DNA of 64,000 nucleotides from Teratosphaeria epicoccoides (Eukaryota; Ascomycota; Dothideomycetes; Mycosphaerellales; Teratosphaeriaceae). Shown piece by piece: positions 45,847 to 56,201 of the stretch (position 1 is the stretch's first letter; each line of letters begins with the position of its first letter). The notes below the pieces were generated by a model. The model was given only the letters and a program-made list of their open reading frames with translations, was not told the DNA's origin and did no database searches. A program made the position numbers and the translations under genes. The DNA is taken from positions 166,880-230,879 of the forward strand of contig JADDMT010000049.1 of the NCBI GenBank assembly GCA_021401465.1. The letters run 5' to 3'.

Positions 45847-47341
45847 ATGACGAGTACGAGTCAATCTCCTGATACACAGCAGCCCAGCAGCGGAACTGGG
45901 AAAACGACGAGCGCCAGCCATGAGGCAGTCGAAGCGGAGGCGAGGAGGGATAGGCCATTGACTGCAGGTCCTGATGCAGGGCCCGAGGCACCGTACCCAA
46001 TCAGGCTTGATGGCAGGGTGGTCAAGGGATTTGGCAGAGGGAGCAGCGAGGTAGGAATGCCTTCTCCTATCACTGAACTTTTGCGCTGCAGTGCTCGTGG
46101 CGATGACGACATGGTATCTGCTTTCGAACGTGAAGCAAACGCTGTGTCCCATACGCTATCAGACGCGCTGTGCGAGGACAAACGGCAGCAGGGGTGACGA
46201 GTATGGCGAAGCACCTTTGAGCTATTCCACTCGCACGCCAGGCACAGCCGTTGGTGAGCAGAGGGTGGGCGGTACGAGCCTTACTTCGCACCAATTTCTG
46301 CGTACATAAGTCGTTGGTATACAGAAATAGGTCCCTCCAGTATAGCCGATGTCTGTCGACCGCTCCCGGCGGTCGGGTTCCTGGGAGACGATCCAAGGGA
46401 TTTGACAGGATAGGCACAGATACAACGTGGCAACCATGTGTACGGCATGCAGGCAGGCGAATAACGAGGCAAACGCATGCTGTCATGAATCCCGATTGGT
46501 GTCGTGTCAGCAGCGCTCAGCCCTAGCAGAGAAGCAGGAGGTTGCTTGAGCCTTGCATTCGGCCCTTGTCTGCAGCTGAATGCAGTCAGATGGGACTCGA
46601 CTTCGATCGAGATCACGGGAGTCGTATATGCGGTCTGCTGTGATGTATTGGGATCGTCGTCCTCGAGCCAGCTGCTTCGCGGACACGAGCTATATGATCT
46701 CTGAATACGAACACACTTTTCAGTGGATGCATTTGGATTATTATTGGCAATGCTCTGGCCTTCACTTCTCTTACTGACGTCTGTGACTATAGCTCGGTAT
46801 TCCTACGGCCAACATCCCGCTTTCCGGCCTAGCCGTCGGTGGCCACACAGATATCGAGTCCGGGGTGTACTTCGGTTGGGCAGGCCTCTCGCCATCCAAG
46901 GCCACGCACCAACACCCACCTGGCACGGACAGCGAGTACAAACTTATGGCCAGGCACATCTACGACTCTGTCGTCAGCGCGGCCTTTCGCGCTGAATCCG
47001 AGTCGATGGGCTCGAAGGAGGCGCCGACGCAGGACAAAGGTGCGGTTTATCCGATGGTGATGAGCATAGGGTGGAACCCATTCTACAAAAATGAGGTAAG
47101 GAGCGTGGAAGTGCACATCATGCATCACTTTCAGACCGACTTCTACGGCTCGCATATGAATCTCGATATTCTTGGGTTCATCAGGCCGGAGCTGGACTAT
47201 GTGAGCAAGGAAAAGCTAATCGAGGATATCAAGACGGACATCGATGTCGCTGGGAGAAGCTTGGCGAGAAAGTCGTATGCCAAGTTCAAGAACGACCAGT
47301 ATCTGTTAGAGTTCGAGGGAAAAGAGGATGTGGCAACTTGA
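45847..47341 (+). CDS. FMN1: Riboflavin kinase with an unusually long intron
   Basis: Exon 1 is 45847-46050 and exon 2 is 46793-47341, together 250 aa. Exon 1 ends PYPIRLDGRVVKGFGRGSSE and exon 2 begins LGIPTANIPLSGL, exactly completing the riboflavin kinase core GRGSxxLGIPTAN, which includes the ATP/Mg-binding TAN. It continues SGVYFGWAGL, VMSIGWNPFYKNEVRSVEVHI and DFYGSHMNLDILGFIRPE, whose Glu and substrate-binding region match the family. The enzyme makes FMN from riboflavin and ATP. The intron is 742 nt (GTAGGA...CTATAG) against 50-120 nt for most introns here. Intron retention would stop after GMPSPITELL.... Confidence 0.88.
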
Positions 47342-47400
47342 TGGAAGCCGTGGATGTGGATGCCTTGTGTGCGTGATCAAACGGCCCATACATGGCCAGC

Positions 47401-47766
47401 TCAAGCGCCGCCCTCGCGCTTGGCATACTCGTCCTCCATCCTCTCTGCGTACTTCCTATCCCTCTCTGCCTGCTGCTCATCCGACACATCCTCGATCCTC
47501 CTCTGATCCCTTAGACCACCGCTCCCGCCACCTGCACCCTCTAACAGCTGGTTGCCTTGAGCATCGTACCGTCGCGTTTCCTGTACGATCGGTTGACCTA
47601 AGTTTTGAGAGGCTTGATTGATAGTGGTCCCCGAGGGATCGGTGTAGCTGGACTGCACGTGGCGTTGACCGGATTGTTGGCCGTGGATGGTGGAACTGCT
47701 GCTGCTGGAGAAGGACGAGAAGGATGCGAAGGTTGAGGACTTGTTGTTGCTGTTGTTGCTGGACAT
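47401..47766 (-). CDS. Small Ser-rich conserved-looking protein, unknown function
   Basis: 121 aa from the ATG at 47766; the frame is open upstream but without protein-like text. The N-terminal half is Ser/Asn-rich and disordered (MSSNNSNNKSSTFASFSSF). The middle has an ordered-looking stretch (SYTDPSGTTINQASQNLGQ, ETRRYDAQGNQLLEG), and the C-terminus is a charged helix (QQAERDRKYAERMEDEYAKRE). No domain recognised and no signal peptide. The stop codon lies 59 bp from the convergent riboflavin kinase gene, so the 3' ends probably overlap. Confidence 0.6.
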   Translation of the reverse strand: MSSNNSNNKSSTFASFSSFSSSSSSTIHGQQSGQRHVQSSYTDPSGTTINQASQNLGQPIVQETRRYDAQGNQLLEGAGGGSGGLRDQRRIEDVSDEQQAERDRKYAERMEDEYAKREGGA

Positions 47767-48187
47767 TTTGGTTGCTCCTCGAGTCTCCGGTGACAGGGTC
47801 TGACTCTGCAATCGGCCTTTGTTCCCTGTACGAGTTGTTGTTTTGTAGACAGTGCAAGTCCGAGCAAATAGTATACCACACATATATGTGCGCGCCACGA
47901 TGAGACAGGACGACGTCATTGCACAGCCACTTTGTCGGCCTCCAGTCCCTTGGTCCTCCCGCGGCATTACCTCCTATCGTATTGTATGGATTTTGGCACT
48001 TGTCTTGCCCTGTCCACCTCACACGAAGACAATCAGGAAGTCAAGAAGCACCTGGGCCCTCGCAAACCACAACACGGCACAGTCTGCTTGAAGACGACCG
48101 ATCGCGATTTCCAGTGTCAGCCGCTCGTGTCTGCAGGCAGGGATCCTACGTCGACTTGTGCTGCGGCTGAATCTGCATCACGATGAA
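47767..48187. promoter_or_regulatory. Upstream region of the small Ser-rich gene
   Basis: About 420 bp with no coding signal. It presumably holds the minus-strand promoter. Confidence 0.35.
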
Positions 48188-48385
48188 ATGCGGCGGGCTG
48201 GTAGATCTGAGCCAACTAACAGCGGAAAGCGACGATTGCCGAATGACTTCGGAGCCGAAGCGGGGATGACTTTCTGCGTCAAGACTCCAAAGAGAATGGA
48301 GCAGACCGCTGAGAAGGAGAATCAAAAGCCCAGTGAAGAAGCGTTGGCGATCTCAGAGGTCATCTCGGTGTCGAGCGGCGAGTAG
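48188..48385 (+). CDS. Possible 65-aa ORF, Lys/Glu-rich
   Basis: ATG at 48188, 65 codons. The C-terminal half is charged (CVKTPKRMEQTAEKENQKP) and ends ISEVISVSSGE, which resembles a SUMO-interacting motif (VISV followed by Ser and acid). No domain, no neighbour support, and upstream exons cannot be excluded. It may be chance. Confidence 0.22.
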   Translation: MRRAGRSEPTNSGKRRLPNDFGAEAGMTFCVKTPKRMEQTAEKENQKPSEEALAISEVISVSSGE

Positions 48386-48586
48386 TCCATCTGCTGATTC
48401 CACTACTGCATGAGTTCGCATGCATCATCATCACCATCATCGGGTCGCATTAAAATCGCGCAGTGGACGCTGCTACTCGACGTTGAAATCTGGGTTGAAT
48501 GACCCTGCCGATGTACTTCTAGAGCGTGGTGCTCCCCCTGTTCCTGGACGTTCTACAATGATTCTCAATCATTCGCCTCCCCAGCT

Positions 48587-50015
48587 TCACTTCTCCTTCC
48601 CAATCAGCCCGTCCAGCCCTCCTTCGTAACCAGAGACATCGTACTCATCCGGGTACCTCTCAATGATGTCCCTCATCGTTCTCATCTGCTCTACCTGCTC
48701 CTCCGTCAGAGTCTCATAAACATCCTCCATCATCGCCGCCAAAGGCGGATGCTTCTCCTTCTCGGCTTTGCGATACGCATCCAAAATACTCTTGCGTGCC
48801 TCAGACCGCAACTCCTTCTCCTTCTCCTCGTTCCACATTCCTTGATTCTCCATGTACTTCCGCAACCGCGTGATCGGATTATCTCGCCGCTTCCAGTCCT
48901 CCACCTCGACTTTCTGCCGGTACGCGAACGAGTCGTCTGAAGTGCTGTGGTGCGAAACGCGGTAGGACATGGCTTCAATCAAAATCGGTCTGTTCGGGTC
49001 GGACAGTGCCCGTTCTCGAGCGTGCCGTGTGACTTCACGGACGGCGAGGATGTCGTTGCCATCGACGCGGATGGTGTCGATGCCGTAGCCGACGCCTCTG
49101 GAAGCTATGCCGTCGCCACGGTATTGCTCCAGTGTAGGCGTGGAGATGGCGTAGCCGTTGTTGCGACAGATGAACAGGACGGGACAGGCTCGGGTAGCGG
49201 CGATGTTGAGAGCAGCGTGGAAGTCTCCTTCGCTTGCTGCGCCTTCGCCAAAGTAGCAGGCCACAACTCGCTGCTCGCCCGTTGGGTTCTGTTGGTTATG
49301 GAGCTTGACTGCATAGGCTGCTCCGCTCGCTTGCGGTATCTGCGTCGCTAGCGGGGACGATATCGAGTGGACGTTGTGCTTTCTGCTACCGTAATGCACG
49401 GGCATGTTACGACCTTTCCCTGGATCGTCTTTTGTTGCGAAGAGCTGAGCCATGAAGTCTGCAGGTTTGTAGCCTCGCCATTGAAACACGCCGTGCTCTC
49501 GATACTGAGCAAAAACTGGATCTTCATGAGACAAAGAAGATGCTGAGCCTACTGCAATTCCTTCCTCGCCAGCCGAGACCATGTAGAAGCTTATTCGTCC
49601 TTGCCGTTGGGCGTCAAACATGATGATGTCCATGATGGAGACGGTGACCATGTCCGTGTACATCTTGAGGAGCTCTGATTCGCTGACTTTTGGTGCTTTG
49701 GCGTCCTTGTCTACGACCACTCCTTCTTGGTCGAGAACACGATAAGTGGGCATGGCGTCTTCCTTGGTGGCTTTCGAGAAGGCGAGGTTGGTGGTGAACT
49801 TGGAGTTCACGGCGCCAGGGAATTGGACGCTGCATTTCGATCAACAACAACTTCTCCCATCTCACTTCGCCGCCGTACCGATCTGAACCCTGCCTCTGCG
49901 AGACGGTACTCCATCTCTTCTGGCATCGCGAGCATAAGCTCGATTGCCATCGATGACTCGTGGCTTGTACGAAGGCAATGCGCTCGAGGGCGCGGACTGC
50001 TCGTCCTGCTGCCAT
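48587..50015 (-). CDS. Branched-chain 2-oxoacid dehydrogenase E1-alpha, mitochondrial
   Basis: Two exons, 50015-49879 and 49829-48587 (49-nt intron, GTACGG...TGCAG), giving 459 aa. An Arg-rich N-terminus (MAAGRAVRALERIAFVQ) is the expected mitochondrial presequence. The core shows RISFYMVSAGEEG, the thiamine-diphosphate motif GEGAASEGDFHAALN...CRNNGYAIS, and the phosphorylation loop YRVSHHSTSDDSFAYR, which separates this family from pyruvate dehydrogenase. With E1-beta it decarboxylates the 2-oxo acids of Val, Leu and Ile. The intron joins QGSDR to VQFPGAVNSKF, restoring the conserved start of the mature protein. It is divergent from COQ5. Confidence 0.93.
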
Positions 50016-50277
50016 ATTGGCGCAACACAATTGGTTACATTGTGCTCGCTGTCTGTGCTGGGACGGAGGGAGGAGGCCGTCGTGACTCGTGAGCACATCG
50101 GCTCGTGTCGGCTCTGCGGCTTACGGGGACGCCAATGCGAAGAAGAATAAGGTGAGGCTCTGCGGATGGGGGGGGGCGGGAGCTACAAGAGGCGATCTAA
50201 ATCCCAAAACATGCATGATGAAGATGAAGCTTGATGATGTTGTGATCCATTCTCCACACATTCACACACCACTCGCA
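50016..50277. promoter_or_regulatory. Short bidirectional promoter, E1-alpha / COQ5
   Basis: 262 bp between the start codons of two mitochondrial-protein genes. It contains a G-run (about 50168-50179, GGGGGGGGG) and no clear TATA box. Confidence 0.6.
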
Positions 50278-51308
50278 ATGGCGTCGCTGGTGCCGAGAGC
50301 AGCAAAGCGACTGCGAGTATCGCCATCGACCTCTGGCTGGCTGTGCAGCAATTGCAGACGATCCTTGGCGTCCTCGATACAGGCTCGACAGCAGCAGCAG
50401 CAACCGGCGACAAGCCAGCAGCATGTTGGACAAGATGGCAGAACCACGCACTTTGGCTTCGAGACCGTCGCCGAGGAGCTCAAGCAGTCCAAGGGTCAGA
50501 CGTACCAGAGCATGGCTTGATGTACCGCAGCTGACAATGTTCAGTGGCTGGCGTTTTCTCCTCAGTCGCCTCCTCCTACGACACAATGAACGACTTGATG
50601 TCCCTCGGCATTCACCGCCTCTGGAAGGACCACTTCGTCCGCTCTCTCAATCCCGGAAACCATACGTTTCCCCAGACCATTCTCGACATCGCCGGCGGAA
50701 CCGGCGACATCGCCTTCCGCCATCTCGACCACGCTACCAACATCAACCACGATACCAAAACGAGCGTGATAGTGTCCGACATCAACCCTGATATGCTGGG
50801 CGAAGGAAAGAAGCGTTTCATCCAGAGTCCGTACTATCGAGACGGGAGGGTCAGCTTCCTGGAAGCGAATGCAGAAGATCTGGATCGAGTGGAGAGTGGT
50901 AGCGTCGACCTCTACACCGTCGCTTTCGGCATCAGAAACTTCACCCACAAAGATAAGGCGCTGCGCGAAGCCTTCCGCGTGCTGAAGCCTGGCGGCGTCT
51001 TTGCATGTCTGGAATTCACTCCTCAGCTCAACAATTCATTTTTCAATGCGATCTACAAAAGGTGGAGCTTCAGCGCAATACCCTTGATCGGACAGATTGT
51101 CGCGGCGGACAGGGATAGCTACCAGTATCTTGTTGAGAGTATTGAAAGGTTTCCCAGGCAAGAGGAGTTCGCCGGGATGATCATGGATGCTGGATTCTTG
51201 ATCCCAGGAGAGCTGGCGCATGGCGAGGGTGGTCTGCCGAAGAGCGGGTGGGAGGACTTGACGATGGGGGTCGCCGCGATACATAAAGGCGTCAAGCCGG
51301 CTATTTGA
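50278..51308 (+). CDS. COQ5: Ubiquinone C-methyltransferase COQ5
   Basis: Exons 50278-50494 and 50545-51308 (50-nt intron, GTCAGA...TTCAG); 326 aa. The N-terminus (MASLVPRAAKRLRVSPS, then Arg and a short Gln run) looks like a mitochondrial presequence. The class I SAM-binding motif is ILDIAGGTGDIAF. The UbiE/COQ5 signatures YDTMNDLMSLGIHRLWKD and FRVLKPGGVFACLEF are intact, and the family C-terminus TMGVAAIHKG is present. It methylates the C-2 position of the polyprenyl benzoquinol in ubiquinone synthesis at the inner membrane. Splicing joins ELKQSK to VAGVFSSVASSYD in the conserved register. Confidence 0.95.
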
Positions 51309-52523
51309 GAATGAATTCGGAAATAGTGTCGTGATGGAGCAGTAAAAGATTCTGTACTACTGCGCCAGGCACAGGTGAAGCCACAGCTATAGCCGTGTCC
51401 TTGAGTTGAGCTAGGCTAACATCCAAGGTCTTTGAAGTACGCCATTACCTTTAGTCGGCTCATGACGAGCCCTGTGGTGAGTCTTTGGCAGATTGTACTC
51501 TGGCGATTCCAACGTAGATGTTCGAGAGGGGATTTCGGTTGCCCGGAGCACGAATTCAAGGACGAAGAGCCAGGCGAAGACCCTGCCTTGATATACTGGG
51601 CACGGTCATCATTGACAGCGGAGATGGCGGCGCAACAATTCTTCGACGGCATGCAGGCATCCCTGAACGTGAGCTTTGACGGCTAGAGAAGCACCTTCCT
51701 CGCTGCGCAGATCTTCAAAGACGAGGCACGCCTACGTACCAGTGAAGGCGAAGGCGGCGGAGTCCGCGAAGATGAGCACGGATTACGTCAGCCAGAACGA
51801 AGAGCACACACGCTGCACAGCTGAGCAGTTTTCTCTTTGATTTGGCCAGTGTTCGACGGACTGATGCCAGGGGAGTCCTCGATGATGATGATGATGTTGA
51901 ATCTGGCTGTCGTCTGGCTCCAACGACTATCTACAGCTTGTCCGCTACTCTCGATACGCCTTACAACCTTTGTGAAAGATATCAAGCACAGGTGAATCTT
52001 TACATTCACATGTCGAGTCGGAGCTCTCCGTACGCCGAGAGCCGTGGACTCTGTGCAACTCCAAGGCGAAGAATATGCTGTGGCGGTCAGCTCATGCTGA
52101 GCGCAGCAAGTGAACCTCGAGCCTGACTAAGCTCCATGTGCTCGAGTAGCGCAGACCCTAGCGTGACATTTATGCATGAGTTGCGAGTCTGTTGATGTCG
52201 CTTGGGCAGCCCTGGCTCTAGTTCAATCCGTCGAGGAGGTTTTTCGTTGTAAGCGAGGCATGTTAGTCCCGTCCTTGACTTGAGTCATGAACGACAGCTC
52301 GGTCATCTGCGCTCAGGTCATTTTCATTGCCTGAAACATCTCGTGCAAGTCTAGCAAAGCTTCACGTATGCTCAGGGCCTGCATGTCCTCAGACACGTGA
52401 GATTCGGTTCAAACGAAGCTCTCGAGATTACATGGCCAGTCAGGAGCCAGGACTTGGATCGATGTGAGACCCATTGTCGGCCCTTGGCCTCGAAGCATTT
52501 ACCCATCATGTTAGAGCCGCTTA
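51309..52523. other. Intergenic, no recognised gene
   Basis: 1.2 kb between converging genes. A plus-strand frame (about 51462-51686) has some coding-like composition but no motif and no clear start. A short GAT microsatellite lies near 51880. Confidence 0.4.
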
Positions 52524-53750
52524 CTAGTAATATCTGGGCTCCTTGAACCCAACCACACTCTCCCCCACGCCAACCTTCTCCCCGCCCATCTTCCTCGCCA
52601 GCACTTTTGCTGCACCAGGTGCAAGAGCAGTCCCGTACATCCCGAAGCCGTAGCAAAGCCACACACCCCTTCGCATCTCGCTCGCACCCGTCATTGCCCT
52701 GGCCCCACCCTGACCCATCCTTCCAAGTCTTTCCTCCGGTACCTTTGCTATCACCGGGCATCCGTCCTGGCTCGCAGTACCGACGTAAGAGTACCCAAAT
52801 GCCGAGTTCTCCAGCTTCGACTCTCCACCCGCGATGCGTGGCCCAGCGGCCTTTTTGAGCGCGAGCACCGCCTTGCGAGTCCCTGGACTCGCGGTTGGAT
52901 CGATGGCATCGTTGGGACCGAGAGCGCTGTTGTCCGGATGGCTGGGAAGTGCGCAGATGGTGATCAGATTTCTGCCGGTCTGCGCAGAGAATGTGATCTC
53001 TGGTTCCAGTTCGGGAGACTTATTCGCGAGGAAGGTGTGGATGAGTGCGACGTCCTCATCTTCGTTGTTCGATGAGTTGGTAGTGATCTGATACCACGGC
53101 ATGCAACGCACGTAGTTCTCGAGGTAGAGAGTGTTATACGTGTAGAGGCTGCGAAAAATTCCTGGTGTCCACGTTCCTGCGGCGATGACGAGGTTGGTGA
53201 ATGGCAGCTGTATTGTGGATTGATTCAGGAGGTTGACGACTTTGGCTGTTGAGATGTCTGCGTCGAAAATGCCGACGACGGCGCTGTCGAAGAGGAAGTG
53301 GACGCCCAGACGTTTGCATTCGGCGTACAGGTAGGCGTTATATTCTGATGTAGTGATTCTGCCCATTGTGTCGCCGATTGTGCTGAATTCGTCCTGTACC
53401 TGGGCCTTGAACCACGACGGCATTTTCTCTTTGCTGTCGCCTGGCGCTGGTGAGACAACATGCACAGTTTTTGGCTCGTGGAAGTTGATCGCTGAAGTGT
53501 GGTCGTCCAAAATCTCCTGCCAGCCTTGACCCGCTAGTATGAACAGGTCTGTAAGCTTTTCAGGCGCTTTGCGAGCTGTGAGGATACCGGCACATGCCCC
53601 TGATGCGAGCGTGCATGGCTTGTCCCTCACTTCGACAATCGCAATGTTGTGCTTGGGGGTATTGCTGCTCGCGGCAGCAAGTGCGAGCTCGCGGGCAATG
53701 GACAGACTGGTGGTGCCGGCTCCGATGATGACGGTGTTGACGCTGTCCAT
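52524..53750 (-). CDS. DAO-type FAD-dependent oxidoreductase
   Basis: Intronless, 408 aa from the ATG at 53750, whose next residues form the Rossmann dinucleotide fold (TVIIGAGTTSLSIAREL). The frame extends upstream only with a non-ATG start. Other landmarks are SGACAGILTARK, a second FAD-contact region LVIAAGTWTPGIF, and the C-terminal WLCYGFGMYGTALAPGAAKVLARK, typical of fungal DAO-family (D-amino-acid or sarcosine oxidase-like) proteins. The substrate cannot be told. There is no peroxisomal SKL-like end (it ends EPRYY). Confidence 0.8.
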   Translation of the reverse strand: MDSVNTVIIGAGTTSLSIARELALAAASSNTPKHNIAIVEVRDKPCTLASGACAGILTARKAPEKLTDLFILAGQGWQEILDDHTSAINFHEPKTVHVVSPAPGDSKEKMPSWFKAQVQDEFSTIGDTMGRITTSEYNAYLYAECKRLGVHFLFDSAVVGIFDADISTAKVVNLLNQSTIQLPFTNLVIAAGTWTPGIFRSLYTYNTLYLENYVRCMPWYQITTNSSNNEDEDVALIHTFLANKSPELEPEITFSAQTGRNLITICALPSHPDNSALGPNDAIDPTASPGTRKAVLALKKAAGPRIAGGESKLENSAFGYSYVGTASQDGCPVIAKVPEERLGRMGQGGARAMTGASEMRRGVWLCYGFGMYGTALAPGAAKVLARKMGGEKVGVGESVVGFKEPRYY

Positions 53751-54802
53751 GTTGTCGCACTGCACAATGGAGATGTCAGCCTTCTGAGACTGCGATAATG
53801 GCTTGGCAACCAAATTTCTGAGAAAGTGATCTTCCACGGACAGCGTCGCGCAAAGAGCTTCACGTGCTCCGCTTCTGCATTGAATGCGGATGAGTGTAGT
53901 GCAGCTCCTGCAGCTTCCTGCTTCACCGCTTGCTGGTGAAGCTTTGGAAACCGAAATGTTTGCAGAGGAAGAAGGCCTTTTGTTCGAATTCAGAGCCAGA
54001 TAGGCCGCCAGCCCATCGTGTGATATACAGGAGGCGAAGAGGTATATGCTTACCGATCGTATCTGAATGCCGTTGCTGGTGAATTAATATGTGCTCGTTG
54101 GAGGCAAAGAAGGATCTGCAAGATGGAGGACTGTTCGATAGAAGGACACTGCAAAAAGAAGGATTGTTCTTTGGAAGGAAAGAAAGAGCTGCAAGGTGTC
54201 GAAAAGAACGAGAAGTCAAGTGGATTCGGCATTGTTCGGCATTACATGTGATTCAGATGTCGAGAGTGACGTCGAGATGTCAGAGCAGGACCGGCAAGAA
54301 ACCATGTTAGCATGTTGGTTGATCATAGGCGGTCAAGTAGTGACGGCCCCATTACCATCGAAGAGTCAAATTCGATCTGTCCACTGTCACCCCAAGTCTG
54401 GCTCAAGCCGACATACCTGGGAGTGACGACGACTGTTGGTCCACGCCCCTGTCAATCAAGCAGTCAGCCATTCAGAAGTTCCCTGGCCAATTGTTTCTTG
54501 TAGATCTACCACCGCTAGGCACCTAATAGATCTCTCAAGTGGCATCAACTGACGACGTTCAGCAAGTCGAATGAAACGAGCAAAGGAAATAGCTTCATAG
54601 ATTCCTTGCCTTCGAATATTCAGATCGAGGGCACGCAGTGCTATTCCTCCTTCGCATGCCTATTGGGCTTCAGTTCCTTGTGCCGTTACCAACCATCCCA
54701 TCTTGATATACAATCCTCGGATCCCTCAACCGATCATGACCCGTCACGCATATCCGAGACTTCGTGAATTGATCCTGCCATCCCTCGCCATTCTCGTAAT
54801 CC
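53751..54802. other. Intergenic, no recognised gene
   Basis: About 1 kb, ordinary composition, containing the oxidoreductase promoter. Open frames are low-complexity Phe/Ser or Lys/Arg text. Confidence 0.4.
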
Positions 54803-54955
54803 TCACATGATCGTGCACGGGATAATGCAGCACGAGCAATCGTCGCCGCACCAGCAGGGCATCTTGACAGGCGGCTGGGCTAGCGGACCCTTCATCGGCG
54901 CCGAAGTGGAACTCGACGTCGAAGAAGCGGAGGCGGAGGCAGTGGAGGGAGGCAT
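54803..54955 (-). CDS. Small Cys-rich peptide, metallothionein-like
   Basis: 50 codons, ATG at 54955. A Ser/Thr/Ala-rich N-terminus (MPPSTASASASS) is followed by six Cys in 14 residues: MPCWCGDDCSCC-x3-C (Cys34, 36, 40, 42, 43, 47). The CxC and CGxDCxC spacing resembles small fungal metal-binding peptides (metallothionein-like). A GTGAGG just at the stop could be a splice donor to a further exon, so the C-terminus is uncertain. It faces away from a second Cys-rich ORF at 55493 with the same core. The function as a metal buffer is inference. Confidence 0.45.
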   Translation of the reverse strand: MPPSTASASASSTSSSTSAPMKGPLAQPPVKMPCWCGDDCSCCIIPCTIM

Positions 54956-55492
54956 ATTGATGGCTGCTGCCTATTGGTAGAGGTGAAGTTCGGATTCAGA
55001 TGCGTGTATCTGCTCAGTGGCTCTGCAGCCTTCACGGTGGTATTAGTCTCCGTCCTTCATAGCTGAGGACGCAGGACGTACGGTTTACGCGACACAGCCT
55101 TCTACGATTGATGTACGACCCACGTACTCTTGCTTTGCTGTCTCTAGTCAGGAAGAGATGCAGTCCACGTCCTTCGTGTGGACCCAAGAGCCAATCACGT
55201 GTTCAGCCACATTTGCCACGCACCCACGTTCTTACCCTGAAACATTCGTTGGCGGGAGCTGGCGAAGCAGGTTCCCAGTTGTTTGCTACTTGCAAGAATT
55301 TCGCGAACAGCTCTACTCATCACGGCTTGGGTATTGGAAAGTATCTACAGCATCAACTCGACTTCCATCTATTCAAACCTTTGAAAAGCAGTCCGATCAA
55401 TCTCCCACTTCACAAGCGAACAAAGTAGGCATCCCGTCAATTTCGCTCATTAGTCTGGGATTGCACGCTGATATTCATGCCCAGCTATCAAT
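54956..55492. promoter_or_regulatory. Divergent region between two Cys-rich peptide genes
   Basis: About 540 bp between outward-facing small ORFs. A pyrimidine-rich stretch precedes the plus-strand start, and a possible 5'-UTR intron (about 55426-55481, GTAGGC...CCCAG) is visible. No TATA box stands out. Confidence 0.35.
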
Positions 55493-55704
55493 ATGTGCTC
55501 CCACAGTCACACCACGCCAACCATGGCCGCCAAGCTCATCAAGTCTACCGGCATCAAGAAGCCAGGCCCGAAGCCATGCATTGACATTCCATGCGGCCCG
55601 GACTGCGATTGCGAGTTTTGCTGTGAGATCCGCTCCCCTCGTGAGGCCGGACGATCACCTATCGTGCTAATGACTTCCAAGGCATCCCATGCACAGTCAT
55701 GTGA
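55493..55704 (+). CDS. Small Cys-rich peptide, metallothionein-like (2-exon model)
   Basis: Exon 1 is 55493-55622 and exon 2 is 55697-55704; the intron of 74 nt (GTGAGA...CACAG) has a GCTAATGAC branch-like site. The product is 45 aa from 55493 or 35 aa from the better-placed ATG at 55523 (ACCATGGCC). The core reads KPC-x4-PCGPDCDCEFC, five Cys with CGxDCxC spacing matching the divergent neighbour. Without splicing the frame runs to 56119 (208 aa), but the extra text lacks any domain. The role, probably metal binding, is inference. Confidence 0.42.
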
Positions 55705-56201
55705 ACAACGGCACTACATGAAAACAGCCAAATGTCTGCACTGCGCCCGCGGCCTCGATCATGGCGCGCCAGCAAGGGTAGAAATTGATGGAGCGAACGA
55801 CGATACCTTGTTCATTGGTGCTGGAGACTTCAGAGCGTTGGTGGTCTTTGTAGTCGTTCTCGAATCCAGCTGTACCCTGCTTCTCCGTCGATATCAATTG
55901 CGTGGTCCGTTGACCATGGCATTGCAGCTTGCTCGGGTCTTCAGCGTGATCCACTACTCTTTTAGCGCTCCTCTTTTCCAAGCTGACAGGAAACCGACGC
56001 TGTGCAAAATGGCAAGCAGCTGGTCTCCGTCCGTCGTTCCTTGCGAAAGGATATGGCTGTGGTCGGTCACTTGGGTCCGCGGATATGCCAGGGTGAGGAG
56101 GATATTGGGTATCTCATGATAATCATGTCGCAGAATATCTTATGCTTGCTAGTCTCCATACTTGTCCTCGCTGCTGGCATTCAAGTTGTACTCCGTCCAA
56201 T
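55705..56201. other. Intergenic, no recognised gene
   Basis: Plus-strand read-through of the Cys-rich ORF and the 3' flank of the LSB5 gene. No motif. Confidence 0.35.

Noticed and set aside
48421..48441. CAT-rich run resembling a poly-His tag
   Set aside because: A short CAT microsatellite in intergenic DNA, not in a supported gene.
51462..51686. Plus-strand frame after COQ5
   Set aside because: No motif, and the reported start is TTG; no neighbouring exon could be joined.
12532..53750. Possible secondary-metabolite cluster (acyltransferase, MFS, Zn2Cys6 factor, FAD oxidoreductase)
   Set aside because: No core synthase is present. The regulator is AcuK, and housekeeping genes lie between the candidates.
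55158..55670. 170-codon plus-strand frame overlapping the Cys-rich gene
   Set aside because: No recognisable feature, and it conflicts with the better-supported Cys-rich frame.
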